In this document: positions 39,701 to 56,439 of the stretch, in pieces
Layout: each line of letters begins with the position of its first letter
Position numbering within the stretch: position 1 is the first letter of the stretch
Source: Salminus brasiliensis
Lineage: Eukaryota > Chordata > Actinopteri > Characiformes > Bryconidae
Length of the DNA stretch: 64,000 nucleotides
NCBI RefSeq assembly: GCF_030463535.1
Contig: NC_132880.1
Coordinates: 38,411,342 to 38,475,341 of the forward strand
Direction of reading: 5' to 3'
Made by a program: the position numbers and the translations under genes
Notes under the pieces: model-generated
Databases searched by the model: none
What the model was told of the DNA's origin: nothing
What the model saw: only the letters and a program-made list of their open reading frames with translations

Positions 39701-42700
39701 GAGAACTCGTCATCTTTTGAAATGCTGCTTTTACAAACACTTAGTGCACTCAGATGCACTCAGTGCAGCATGCTTATCATGCCGATGGTGGAAGCTAACT
39801 AAAATAAGATGAGGCATGAAATGACAGTGGGACCAATGACAAATTCTGCTAAGTTCACTGTCTCAGTTGAATAGACCTACCCTACACCCAAGCCTTGGAC
39901 CTTTATTTAATTATTTATTTATGTTATAAATTACTGCCAATTGGCCCACCTGTTCATAACTCCCTATAGCACTAGCAATGCTATTAACACGTACAGGAGC
40001 GTAAGGACACGTGTCTTCCGATACATGCAAAGCCAACCACCGTCTCTTTTTTAATTGCCGGCGATGCAGCATCGCTAAGCAGACATGCTCAAAGGAAAGC
40101 GTCAGGTACCCATTTCCACCGCAGCAGCTAACAGACACCTGTGCCAGCCAGCATTGCTTTAGGAGTGATGAGGGGAGAGCATACGACCAATTTCCTTCAG
40201 AAAATGCACTTTTCTAGTTTTCTACAGATGTCTTCAACAGATGATGCCCTACATCTTCTCACATCAAATTGTGCTCTCTCTGACGCCAACTGTTGATGGC
40301 AAAGCAGCGTGGCTTGGGATTCAAATTCACAACCTTGTGGTCTTAGTGTTTTTGCATTAGACTGCTGAGCAACTCAGCGCCAATGAACCTTTATTTTTAT
40401 TAGTAATAATGTTATTTTTTATTTGTTATTTTAACAATAGTTTTAACAGCCATAGTTTAGTTAGATTTTTTTCCCAATATTGTCCCAAATTCAGTCATTT
40501 TCAATTCCCACCCACGACACCCAGGACTACCTCTATCATATGATGCTACCACCACTGATAGCATATGCTTCCTAACATAAAGCCATCCACTACATCTTTT
40601 CAAACTGCTGCTGTCATTAGACAGTGTCACTGGACAGCTGAACACGCATAAAATGTGTTATTTTCAATGTAATACTGTAACAGAGATGCTTACATGTGTG
40701 ATGTCTTCCTCTGACTAAACCTGGTCATTTTTAAATATGTTATTGCTAACATTCAGATATATCATTTGTTTTAAAAACAAAAAGCCATTTGAAAACTTGT
40801 GGGTAGTGTATCTGTGCATGTATTCACTATTTTCTGCCCCTCTCGCAGACCGCTCCTTGTCGGCAGGGTGGGTGGGTTTAGTTGGCCGCAGGGGTCCTCG
40901 CTCCAAACAGCCCTTCATGGTGACGTTCTTCCGAGCCAGCCAGGCCCCTTGCCGCCCGCCTCGAGCAGTCAGACACAACAACCCTCGCAAGAAAAAGAAC
41001 AAATACGACCTGCCCCATCCGAACAGACCTGGCATATTTGGTAAGTGGATTCAGTTTTGACTTATTTATTAATAATTGATAAATTAGTTGAAATAATCAT
41101 ACACTATTTATACTGTTAATTTATCAAATCTCCAGTGCGAATTGCAGGAGTTGAAGTGGCTAGTTTTCTACAGACATTTTCAACAGATGACCTCTCACAT
41201 CAAATAATTGAACACCTTGTCTGCTAGGCCCCATCCCATCAATGTTATCTTAGCCACTTGTTCAGGATGTTCTTCCTTTTGCCACTTTCATCTTAAACAG
41301 CTACTTGTCATTGCCCTCAAAGCACGAAGCACTCAAAAGCCCCATGCTGCAAGATCAGCCAAACTGTCATGAGTTCTGGTTTCTCTTGACCTCTCTGCAG
41401 CCTTTGATACAGTCAACCACAAAATCCATCCTCCCGTCTGTCCTTGACAATCTTGGAGTCACAGCGCTCTTGATGCTGTTCACTGGCTACTCATGGCTGC
41501 CCGCATCTAATTTAAAACCATGACACTAGCCTACAAAGCCAACAATGGACCAGCCCTACTGAATGGCATTGGTCTAAACCCAATCCGTAGCTAGAGTTAT
41601 TTGAGCTTCAAGTATGGCTCGCCCACCTTGCCCTGGAAGTCTAAAAAGCTAACTTGGGTGCTTTTTTAAACTTATTTGAGCACATCTTGCACTTTTTAAA
41701 GGCTTTTGATTGCATGTAATTTCTTCTTAGCGTCTTTTTGACAGTGGTATTTTCAGGAGTCAGACACAGTGTATGTATCTTTGAATTTAGGTATCAGTAC
41801 CTGGCAGCATCTTTGGACTCTGACATGTTAACACTAGCTAGGAACATGTTCTGAGAGGGAAACTAAGAACTTATGTAAGTCGCTTTAAATAAGAGTGTCT
41901 GTGAATTGTCATAAATGTAAATTAATCCACCTCCACCCCCCATCATATAACATAACTGTTGGCATATAAGCAAGCAACTCTTTCTCCTGTTTACATATGG
42001 TTATATATTGTTGTTTACATGCTGCACTGCACTTTATTTGACCTATTTATATATATATATATTATAGAGTATTTTCAGGATGCTTTTCACATTGCAAGTA
42101 CTCTAAGAATAACAGTTGCACCTTTTATATTGGAATAACCTCCACACTTATTGTACTGTAATGAGAAGCTACACAACATCAATATTTACAACTTTGATTC
42201 TGTATGCTAATCCCTACAGTGATACTGCATATACTAATGTATTCTAGCTGCCCTTTACAGTGTATAAAAATGATCAATTTATTATTTTAAATTACTTTAC
42301 AAACAGTCTTATAACATATAACTTACACCAAAAGGATTTTGTTGTTATTGTTCTTGTACACAATTTCCCTCCATTTAGTCATTGCCAATTCCCACCCATC
42401 AGCTAGAAATCCCCCTTTCACGTGATTCCGCCTGCACAGGGAGGGCAAAGGCTAGTAGGTTTTACTCCCAATTTAGTTATTGCTAATTATTACCATTAGC
42501 TTGGACTCCCGCCTCACTGCTTTCTCATCCAACATTGGACCAGCCCTACCCAATGGAAATGGTCTAAACCAAGCTAGAGTTATTTGAGCTGCCAGTATGG
42601 CTTGGTTTGACCCACCTTCTAAACAGCAAAACTTGTATGCTATTTTCAGACTTACCTGAGCAGTAATCTTGCTTAATCTTTTGTAAGGGCTTTTAATTGC

Positions 42701-43580
42701 ACTTAAGTTTTTTGAGACTGCTTTCTCAAACTTTCTGCTCCTATTTCACAGTCAAACTAAGTATGTTAAACACGTACTACCATGTGAGTAGTCACATGAC
42801 TCACACATGAATAATCAGATCTCAGTCGAGGTAAAATGTTCAGTTAATCGTGTTATTAACTGACTTGCCCAGCACTATTACTTCTACTACTACTATACCA
42901 CAACATTTACTGTAGTAACAAATGGATTTTGACCTTGTTTTCTTGCAGACCAGCTTCATACAAACAGTGGGAGACAGGCTTGTAAGAAGCATGAGCTGTA
43001 CGTCAGCTTCAGTGACCTTGGCTGGAAGGTAAAAGACAATAATTTTCTCATTACAAAGCAAATATGGGATGTTTGTAGTAAACTTATTGATGGTGCTACT
43101 GAATTAGGTGGTGCATTATTACATAGACAAATGTATGTATGTGCACCTTGAACCACTGTTTTTTTTTTTTTTTATCTTTTCAGGATTGGGTTTTAGCTCC
43201 TCCAGGTTACTCAGCATACTACTGCGATGGGGAATGTGACTATCCTTTGGGCTCTTGTATGAATGCTACTAATCATGCCATGATCCAGCTTGTGGTTAGT
43301 ACTGTTTTGGATTTTGTATGCAGTATTTCATTGATCGAGCAACAGTTCTGAGATGAAATAGATCAATATGAAATAATCTTTACTACTGGATTGAATTGCG
43401 TTGGACTGAATGACTTCTTGTCTTTGGCAGGTCCACCTTATAAAGCCAGATGAGGTCCCGAAGGCTTGCTGTGCACCGACTAAGCTCAGTCCCATCTCTG
43501 TACTCTTCTATGACGACAACAACAATGTAATACTTAAGAAACATCGGAACATGGTGGTCAAGACCTGCGGCTGCCTGTAA
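35193..43580 (+). CDS. bmp8a: Bone morphogenetic protein 8 (TGF-beta superfamily ligand precursor)
   Basis: Secreted BMP precursor of 465 residues. Exons: 35193-35715, 38787-38979, 39369-39517, 40849-41040, 42949-43028, 43184-43294, 43431-43580 (stop TAA); phases join correctly. The prodomain includes [18 protein letters not shown] and [11 protein letters not shown], close to human BMP8A. A furin-type site RAVR (about residues 327-330) precedes a mature ligand of about 135 residues. That ligand has the cystine-knot cysteines ([32 protein letters not shown]), a conserved MNATNHA glycosylation site, and the extra Cys in GSCMN that marks BMP8 against BMP5/6/7. The hydrophobic signal segment ([11 protein letters not shown], residues 54-64) sits far from Met1; Met28 (35274) is an alternative start. 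The position after macf1 matches human order. The choice of 8a over 8b is by convention for fish. Confidence 0.95.
36018..36270 (+). mobile_element. Tc1-like transposase 3' remnant
   Basis: The sequence tracks the end of fish Tc1-like transposase genes: GGCTACTTCCAGCATGATAA, then GAATTCAATCGAATACAATT, TTGGGTGTGGTAGAACA and CCAACATCTTGTAAAATTC. It has many substitutions and no open frame. It is a decayed fragment in bmp8a intron 1. Confidence 0.55.
36680..36732 (+). repeat. (TG)n microsatellite
   Basis: About 25 TG units in bmp8a intron 1, followed by a short (TA) run. Confidence 0.9.
39909..40386 (-). mobile_element. tRNA-derived SINE with 10-bp target-site duplication
   Basis: On the minus strand the head reads GCTGAGTTGCTCAGCAGTC and then GGTTGTGAATTTGAATCCC, a tRNA-like A/B-box arrangement. 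Both ends carry ACCTTTATTT (39899-39908 and 40387-40396). It lies in the bmp8a intron between exons 39369 and 40849. Confidence 0.7.
41290..41930 (+). mobile_element. L2-like LINE fragment: reverse transcriptase piece and 3' tail
   Basis: Translation near 41380-41420 gives [14 protein letters not shown], a signature of the reverse-transcriptase domain of L2/CR1-type LINEs. Near 41490-41575 it gives a [20 protein letters not shown]-like stretch typical of the region after that domain. The 3' end near 41870-41925 has TATGTAAGTCGCTTTAAATA and ATAAATGTAAAT, the usual L2-type tail. It is truncated and frameshifted. It lies in the bmp8a intron between exons 40849 and 42949. Confidence 0.7.
42360..42725 (+). 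mobile_element. Second LINE-derived fragment related to the one at 41290
   Basis: ATTGGACCAGCCCTACCCAA, TGGTCTAAACCAAGCTAGAG and TTATTTGAGCTGCCAGTATG match 41546-41620 with scattered differences. A tract near 42375 (GTCATTGCCAATTCCCACCC) also recurs near 40495-40515. It is a decayed second copy in the same intron. Confidence 0.55.
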
Positions 43581-44930
43581 ACAAGCATCATTGTCTTATC
43601 CAGGCTGCACCAGTCTGACATTAAGCCCTACCGCACTACTTCTAACATACGAGGTTTATTTGTCCAAGCATGTCATTAACCAGTTCTGTGACACAGTTGC
43701 TAAGTTTGTCGTGCTGGCGGAGGTAGGAAGTACTTACCCAACAGACTAAAATTAAGGCCAGAGTTTGTTGCCAAAAATGTTTTTCTTGTCCCACTTTTCT
43801 CCTGATATTACTTAAGCTACAGATTAGGCCATGCATGGACACTGTGGTCATTATAAGTGCTCCACTTTAACTGAGTATAAATGTGATAGAAAATTACAGT
43901 GGTTCTAATTGTATCACCCTGAGCAAATCTGTTTAAAATTATTGAAACATTACCATCATCAACCATGCCAAAGAAGAGGACCATCACTATCAAGAGTGAG
44001 ATGCAATGCCGTCTAGTTTCTCAGCTGAAGGATTCACACTGACCTGTATATTCGTGATTTACACATTTAACTGGGTATAAATGGAACTGCTGAAGGAAAC
44101 TCTTGCAAGCAAACAGGTAAGCAGGTTTTACAATACTAATGTGTGCTATTTCTGATCATGAAGATTCTGCCGGTAGAATTTATCGTGAAAAACGACAGAT
44201 AAAATAACAACAATCTGACACAAACCTATCTGAGCTGTAAGCATAGATAAAGAGAACATACAGCCAACACGGATCTAATAAGAAGAGCAATCTTTAAACT
44301 CTTGCGACTGTAAGAGAAACTGAACCAAATTGTGATGACATTATTGTTTATTATATATTGTTATGTATTCTTCATGTTGTGCCACAGAGGTTTATTTCGC
44401 TGATCTACTGATGGTGAGAGTTTAGGGCCTACTGAAAGACTGCAGAACTATACAGTGCTGGTTGAACCCAAGGCTGTAAAGTGTTCTGGGATTTTATGTT
44501 ATGCAGTAGTACGAGTGTATGTCTTCATTTCTGACCAGCACAAGCATTCTAATATCTAACATCTTATTATGGGAAGATGTTTTAAGTGATCATTGTTGGA
44601 AAAAGAAGACTTGGGTCTAGTCTTACAGAGCGATGCCATATAATTACAAATAAATGAAAAGGTTCTTCACACTCACATCTATATTTTTTATTTTTAAGAG
44701 AGCAGGGTTAAAACAACAATAATAATGTAAGGCAAAATTGTTTGAAATGATGTAAGGAAAATGTTAGTTTAATTGGAAATATTTTTTTATGTCAATATGT
44801 TAACATGGGACACACATGTGCTAAGAGCCTCACTCTGTGTCTTTTACTACCACCTGTTTTCAATATGTATTGCAAAGAAATATATGCATTTTAGTTTGAA
44901 TAATAAAACATACTTTACATAATGTGACTG
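43581..44930 (+). other. bmp8a: bmp8a 3'UTR with candidate polyadenylation signal
   Basis: Non-coding sequence follows the TAA at 43580. AATAAA at 44902-44907, in an AT-rich context, is the clearest polyadenylation signal. The end of the transcript is inferred. Confidence 0.45.
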
Positions 44931-47900
44931 ATTCCTTTTGACAGTGAAAATGTTTTAATGATTATTTCATACACTTGCATATTTAGTACTAAGCACTTTT
45001 AATCTGTCCCCCAAAAGTTTTTTGTTATATGTACTCAATATTTGAAAGATATTTTAATCATCTTCCGTCAAGTATATCTGCCTCAACATTTGACAACATT
45101 TGAACACTTCTGAAACACAAGGTACTCTGGATAATAGGTTTAACGACATTCTTGATTCTTGACCTCCAGCTAATTGGGTCCTTAAATTGTCCTACTCATT
45201 AATTCAAAGTGAGAGAATGCAAATGATCAAATTAGAACGGGAGAATTTTATATAATATAGTGTCTAAATCAAATCTAATAAAATCTAATAAAATAAAATG
45301 TCTTGCTCCTGGGCTCCCCTTACAGTCAGGAAGTGGAATTAGGAGCATCACCATGATTCTGAAGCTGTTTTTATGAGCTAAAATGATTTCATTTAAGCTA
45401 TTGTTGCTTTAAACATGCAAAATATCCCACTTTACACTAAACCCAAATTTACACTGAACAACAGTGTAGAAGAACAGTGTTACAGAGCACATTTCTAACA
45501 GTCAAGTCCTTCGCATAGCTTTGAAAATGATAAGGGATATCCTGCAGACACAGCACTCTCTCTGACTGGACATCAATCTTATAACCAGACTTCAAAAACA
45601 TGGCCAACACGTAATTATGTCAAATCTTAAAACACAATCATTGACCATAAATGTGTCCACCATGACTGATAGCACTGTGGGTTTCGCTGCCAGTGCAGAG
45701 AAAGGTTTATGAGGATGTGGAATATAGGGCCAGGTTTCCAGACACAGAATAATCTAAGGGTTAGAAACAAAACTAAATTACACTGCCACTGAAGAGTTTC
45801 TGCTGAAAACCCTTTTCTGTCTAAAGGAGCTCAGATTTAGGATTCTGTTGCATGTGCTCCTGATTTATGCTGGTGTTTTTACTTTTAAAAGAGTTGATTT
45901 AGAGGATGCTCATTGTTGATGTAACCATTAGAACTAAAGACCTAAACACCTGAATTTAGTGTTTCAAAGGGTTTCCATTTGATTTCCCCATTTCCCACCG
46001 CATGAGATTCTTATGAATTATATACTTAGTTATTTCTTGTTTTTTTCTGAACTGAATTGGTAAATTACAGAAAATACAGAATAAATGACATATATCAGTC
46101 TATATAAGATACAGTGACAAAAAATCCTATTTCTTAATTCCCAGAGGTGTCAAGTAACAAGGTACAAATACTTTGTTATCTTACTTAAGTAGAAATTGTG
46201 ATTATGAATACTTTAATTATTTTCCAGACAACTTTTTAATTTTACTCCTTACATTTTCACACAGTTATCTGTACTTTCTACTCCTTACATTTTAAAAATA
46301 GCCTCGTTACTCCTATTTCATTACGGTTTGAAAAAAAAAAAACCCTATCCAGATAAATCCACCATCCAGAAAGTGTCAATTTGATTGTGGTTGGATGAGA
46401 AGTATAAACATATGCCATTCTGACACCCTATTGGTTTGTAAGTGGTCCATCGCACCTGCACGTTCCGTCACACTCCAGCAAGAACACAGCAGATGTATGT
46501 AGCCTAGTATGAATATGTCCCTGGCAGAGACTCAAGAGAACTGGAGTGAAATGTCCCATCTAAGCCCCACATTTACATTCCAATAAAGCTTATTGATAAC
46601 ATGCCTCTGAAGTTTGACTTTTTACACCATAACAACACTTATAGGCAACGACTCATCATATACTAAATGTAAATGTAAATTTAATGTAAATATACTGCTC
46701 TGTGAAATATGTTAATGCTCAGTAATGCACATAGATGCTCAAATCTATTTGATATTACTATAATGTGTTCATTTTAATGGGCAGATCTGCAGCTGAAACA
46801 GGCAGCCTAGTGCAGCCCAACATTTTTCAACATTGACATTTTAATAGAACATTATAGTCATTATGGATTTTAGAAAAATGTTTCGGGGAGGGGGAGGGGG
46901 TACTGCACTATAGGCCCCTGTGGCGCGGCCTAAAGTTTTAGCATTTGTTTTCCTTACATTACTTCTATATTTATACTTTCAGTCATTTTGAAACCAGTAC
47001 TTTTACACAGCAAAAAGCTTAAGTTGATATTTCAACTTCTATAGAAGTCTTTTTAAACTTTAAAGTATCTATAAACCTAGTATCTACACTTCTACCTGAG
47101 TAATTAATTTGAAAACTTTTAATATCTTTGCTAATTCCAATATACTTACACGAGATTCCTCCTCCTATACTCCCAAGCCCCAACCCAATACATAAAGTAT
47201 GTGATTAACCGACTGTTCAGCGAACAAAATGAGATACTAAACTGTAAGAGAACCACCCTGAGGTGTGACCTCAAGTCCAGTCACCATGACTCTATGTGAT
47301 ACATAATTACTGTGGAATTCAGTGGAGCGAGTCTGACTCATGGAGCGCTTTGCTTCAGAAAGCCGTGGCCAGAGCAGTAACTCTCAACTTTCCACTCTTG
47401 ACTTGTCAATGTTGCCAGTTGATCAACTACAAAAAAAAGCTTCATATATTTTTCTAACACCTCTAATCTGAAGGCGTAATTCCAGGGAGGGAATATGGTG
47501 ACATTCAAAGGCTGTTAAATGATTTATGATTATTATGATCACCCCTACTTTGAAATGAGCTCAACCTATTATATCAGCTCCACTTACCAAATATTTACAG
47601 ACTGCAGTCCATCTGTTTCTCTACATACTTTGATAGACTCCTTTCAGGACCCCACAGAGCAGCTATCATTTGGGTAGTGGGTCATTCTCAGTGCTGCTGG
47701 CCCACTCTATTAAACACTCCTACCTAGTTGGTCCACCTTGTAGAAGAAGCTCATCTGTTGCTGGCACAGTTTGCGTTGGTCAGTCTCTATTCTTTCCTCA
47801 GTGGACAAAATATGTGGCCCAAAGGACACTGTTGGCTGGATGTTTCTGGGTTGTGAACTACATCCAAATACTACCTGCTGTGTGGTAGTATCCTAGGGCC

Positions 47901-49838
47901 GTGTCCTGACCTTTGAAGATCATTTCACTTATTGAAGAACAGGGTGAAAGGAGGCTAACAGAGAAACAGATGGACTACAGTCTGTAGGTTTAGAACTACA
48001 CTGTGCTCATATATGGTAAGTGGGGCTGATAACATGGGCGGAGATCATTCCACACCAGGGGAATTAATAACAATTATAATTAATTATATATAAATAAATT
48101 CTGATTATACATAAGAAATTATTTTAATGATTATAGATAGATATGTCTATCTAAACAATATATTTACCTTTTCCTACATGGCGAATAGAGTATCCTATCA
48201 AATTTTCCAAAAAGGTTCCCAAATTCCAACTCAATGATCACTGTTGTATTTTAAAAAGCACTGAAATAAATAATCTTCCACCATAAAGATCAGACATGAA
48301 AACTCACGGCCAGTGTAATAGGTGACTGGCTTCATCATTCCTAGGAGAAAAGTCATTTTTATTAATCAAACTAAAATGCAATTTTGACAAACAGAATTGA
48401 GTGAAGGCTGGAGCACTCAGATGACAATACAGAGCTAACTGCTGTCAAATTATTTTAACTATGCAAATTCAGCACACTTTCAAAATCATCTTTTGAGACC
48501 TCACAACTATTAAATATCACAGTCTATAAATATTCTCCATCATTAGTGCTCTACAGGTCTTATAAAGGCAGAACAATAGCACCTAGTGCTTGATGTAAAA
48601 CAGGCATTCAACTTGCATAGTGGTTACAAAAGTCCAGGAAAGTCTGCATGCTCATCAGTGTCGGACAAAATTTTAATATTATGCCTGGTGCCTAGGTTGC
48701 AAACATTGATCATGTACACAAATTAACGCCCCAACCATGATCTCATAGTTTCAAAACATATTTACTAATATTAGGGATGCAACAAAAATGCCTGCATATC
48801 ACATTATCATATCCACAGCAGTGAAACCATAAAGCCTTCTTTGTTAATCCTATTTGGAAGTTTTAGCATAGGTCTGAAAGTAATCCCCCCTCCATGTATA
48901 ACATTACTTTAGAAACACTTTTATACCGTTCTAAGCTGGCAATAATTCACCCCCCCCAAAATATAATCACCCTCAAGTGACTCAAGCAATAATACCAAGT
49001 TGCCTTATTTAGTAGTACCTAGAAAAGAATGGAATTAAAATACACCAATATGCACCTTCTAGGCAGTCACCATGACACATTTGACTATATGCTTATACAT
49101 TTATTGAAAACCATAAAAAAAACTGCTCAAACATTAAGCAAATCCAGGGCCTCTATTCAACATCTAAAGAACTTTGAGAGCATACTTTGTCGATTTGAAG
49201 ATTAGTTTTGCCAACTGAGTAGAACTAATTCCATCACAATCCTGGCCACAATTTGTAATCCCCACAGTGATGCAATTCTCATCATGGCTTGTGTTGAAAG
49301 GAAAGAAGAAGAAAAAAAAAAAAAAAAAAAAAAAAAGATGTGGGCTTTACAAGTAGTATGCACTGAGGACAAACATTGGTGTGTGTTAATATGGTTTAAA
49401 ACTGAAAGAAGCAGTCAGGAGTGGAAAAACAAAAAACATTAAATTAGCGGGTGGGTAAACACTGAAGAGTTTGACGGGACATTAATATGAGGCTGTTAGG
49501 GCACGTAGCACACTTGAAATGACGGTCAGCCTAAATGAAGGCATGATGCATATAAAAATATAAAATCAAATGGGTGCTGGTGTGCTTTAGTCCATCCTTA
49601 GGTCTCCTGTCACTGTGTCCAGATGAGTTGAAACAGTTGGCCAAGCTGAATCGCATCATTTCTTCCCCCAAGGTCTGTAAAGAACATTTGCAGTGAGTGC
49701 AAATAATGCCATAAATAAATAAATACATAAAAAAACAACAACAAACAAACAAAAAACCACACACACTTAAATCTATTGTATAACAGACACCCCTGTTGAC
49801 TTACCCCAAATTCAGATACTGTTAATTCCTAGAGTCTT
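44931..49838. other. Spacer between bmp8a and znf706; mostly AT-rich and repeat-derived
   Basis: No coding exon recognised. Contents: a repeat resembling a common fish element at about 45728-45880, an interspersed element beginning CCAGAGGTGTCAAGTAAC at about 46143, an A-rich run at about 49312-49336, and AT-rich filler. The right part probably includes the 3'UTR of the minus-strand znf706 gene, whose stop is at 49839; its poly(A) site could not be placed. Confidence 0.5.
46143..47115. mobile_element. Interspersed element with CCAGAGGTGTCAAGTAAC end
   Basis: Starts CCAGAGGTGTCAAGTAACAA then GGTACAAATACTTTG, a terminal sequence common in fish genomes. A second degenerate copy, ending in the inverted form TACTTGCCACCTCTGG, lies in a psma2 intron at about 55188-55708. 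No transposase is seen and the right boundary is approximate. Confidence 0.5.
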
Positions 49839-50249
49839 TTATGCCTGCACGTCCACCAGCTCAGGAGGCATTGGAGACTTAGGATGTTTGCTCTCAAAAT
49901 GCTGCTTAAATGTCTTTGGGTCTGGCATCTGTGTCTACAGAGGACAAAAACAACAGTCAGTCATTAAATCACTGATCCAAGCCTTCCAAATTCAGATTAA
50001 GCATGAAGTAATAATTAACCCCAGGTTTAATGTTTGACAGCTATTCCAGACAAACAAAGGTACACCCGCACATGCTGTTATCCATGCTAAGATTCATAAA
50101 CACCGTAGACGCACCCTGCACACGGGGCATGTGTGGACAAGAGCGGCTTTGGCAGCAGTCTTCTGATCTGCTCCCTGTGCCTTTTTCTTTTCTGCTGCCT
50201 TTTTGGCGTTTTTCTGCTGGGACTGAATCTTCTGCTGCCCACGAGCCAT
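49839..50249 (-). CDS. znf706: Zinc finger protein 706-like (76 aa)
   Basis: Two coding exons on the minus strand: 50115-50249 (ATG at 50249) and 49839-49934 (stop TAA at 49839-49841). Together they encode 76 residues, the same length as human ZNF706. The start MARGQQKIQSQQKNAKKAAE is the 4F5/SERF-like basic, disordered N-terminus. A single C2H2 finger follows: Cys41, Cys44, His57, His62, spacing CX2CX12HX4H. The end is PELVDVQA. The junction falls in phase 0 after Cys-Arg. An acceptor-like TTTCCAG lies 8 nt before the ATG, so at least one non-coding 5' exon lies further right. Mammalian ZNF706 is a small nuclear protein reported as a translational or transcriptional repressor. It is head-to-head with psma2. 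Confidence 0.93.
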
Positions 50250-52094
50250 GGCTTTTCCTGGAAACACGCATCATATTTACATGTCAACACAAACTCTGCG
50301 ACACCGGCTGGATGAAAGCAGTAAGGCAGCTAACTAACTAAACCTGTCCAACAAAACAAGATCTACAGAACATGTGTGTGCTCAGAATTAGAGCAAGATA
50401 GTGAGGTGCGTAAAGAAAAGGGGCAGAACACTGGAATCTCTGAAGTAAATGAACAGGCCTGGCTTATTTGGCCTCATATCGGTATAACAGTCCACATTTC
50501 TTTCTCCACTGAACCACTAGCTAAACCCTTGACTTTGGTCAAAAGAAACATGACATACCACCACCACCACCACCACCACCACCACCACTGGGCTCCTCAC
50601 TAAAATCAGCTATTTTACTTGGAATAAAGACATCAAGCCTGGTTTTAGTGCATCTCAAGGTTCTAGCAAAATGGCCATGAAGCTAGACGAGGTACAAAAC
50701 ACCCTTAATAGCATAATACGTTTACCACAAAGGTAAGAAGTAGATAGGGCAAATTACAATATAGCTAACTCACAAAAACAGTAGCTACAGTCTGGACAGT
50801 GTTAGCTAGCTAGCTATCCTACCACCTCAAGTTACAGGGGCGACTTTAGTTAAACTGAGGGAACTGTAGCTATATTAAATCGAGGGAATGGTTTATGTCT
50901 CCAATTATTATTATTATTATTATTATTATTGTATTATATTGATATTTTTGGGGAGGTTCCGTAATGGGCTAGCTAGCCAGCTGCTCAATGGAGCGAAAAA
51001 CACCTGCACATCACTGGAGAAACCGCCATCAAATAAACATGATTAGCCTTTTTAAATGCTTGAATCCATAAAATAATTCGGTCTATGGATATTGTTTATG
51101 CAGATCAGGGTCCCGGACTGTAGATCTCTAACCAGTAGCTATATTTATCAGACTAGCTAGACAGCTAATCGTGCTATACAGTCCTAGCGCTACGCCATTA
51201 GCCTGTTAGCCATCGAGGCCGTCGCGAAGAAAGCGTAAGTTTCCGTCGAGGATAATCATCGTACTAACCAAAGGGCACCACGTTTTATTAACATTGGCGA
51301 AATTATATGGTTATGAGTTTAAAAAAGGTAAAGAAAGGAAGCCGCACAGAATGAGCTGACATTAATTACACGAGCTAAGTTGCCATTAGCTATGTCCGCC
51401 ATGGAGAAGCGCTCAGCTAGCGTTAGCCCATCCAGCCATGTCTCCTCCTCAACCACTGCCTTTACTGGCGTCCCGCCTTGTATTACCCGATTCTCCAGCT
51501 TTAAACGAGGTCATAAAAGAGTATCAAATCAGAAACAACTCCACATTGACGCCAACAAATTAAGGTAACACTAAAACAAAGGTTTTCTGAAGTTAAACAT
51601 GACGTTTATCCACTGTTTTAGGACAATACCTTGGCGTTGGAGTCGCTACGGACTGAAGAAGGGGCGAAGAGTCGAGCGGATAACGCAAGACGAACTTCCT
51701 CCGGAGGTCCGGATTAAAAGTCTTTGGCGAGGCCTTTTGGCTTTGATAGACGAAGGGTTTTACACGAATTTCTTAACATATCATATGTCACATATATTTA
51801 TACTAGACTTATATGTAGCTAGCTACTAATATTAGGTGGTTGTAGCAAATTGCCATATGTGATATCTGAGATTGACCAGACTTTGCTGAAATTCCTCGAC
51901 ACGTTTAAAGCGATATCAGTTGTATATTTTTGTCAACAGTCAACAATAATATAAGAGAGTTTTTATATAGAAAATAAAATACAGTTCTGCATATTTTTGC
52001 GAGGTGTCAAAGCAAAAACGTTTAAGCTTTTATTTTGACTCGAACAGCGGCTGTAGCCGGAAGGGGTCTGCGAGCATCTTCAAACGCAGTAGAA
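50250..52094. promoter_or_regulatory. Divergent promoter interval between znf706 and psma2
   Basis: This 1.8-kb interval must hold the 5' non-coding exon(s) and promoter of znf706 (leftward) and the promoter of psma2 (rightward). It contains a short (CAC)n tract at about 50560-50588, an (ATT)n tract at about 50905-50932 and several GCTAGCTA-type motifs. An ETS-type CCGGAAG site is at 52057-52063, 32 nt before the psma2 ATG, as often seen at TATA-less housekeeping promoters. A short frame opening with a good Kozak context at 51401 is treated under findings. Start sites are inferred. Confidence 0.5.
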
Positions 52095-56292
<4,198 letters not shown>

Positions 56293-56406
56293 AGATCTCA
56301 GCGTGTGTTTGCTTAGCTGGTTGTTGCCACAAACACTCTCAACTGCATTTTTACTGTTTGTATATCTGTCCCTCTTTTTTCCTTTGTACAAGAACAACAC
56401 TGCGAC

Positions 56407-56412
56407 AATAAA
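56407..56412 (+). terminator. psma2: psma2 polyadenylation signal
   Basis: AATAAA lies 115 nt after the psma2 stop, followed by a GT/T-rich stretch near 56430-56450 typical of a cleavage region. It fits the short 3'UTR usual for this gene. Confidence 0.7.
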
Positions 56413-56439
56413 ACCTGTCGAATCTCACTGCTTCTGTTC

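Noticed and set aside
41305-41523. A functional reverse transcriptase gene in the bmp8a intron
   Set aside because: Only short pieces of the domain are recognisable, in shifted frames and truncated; it is a dead LINE fragment.
51599-51829. Plus-strand 76-codon frame in the znf706/psma2 interval
   Set aside because: No start context or homologue, and it runs into AT-rich sequence; likely chance.
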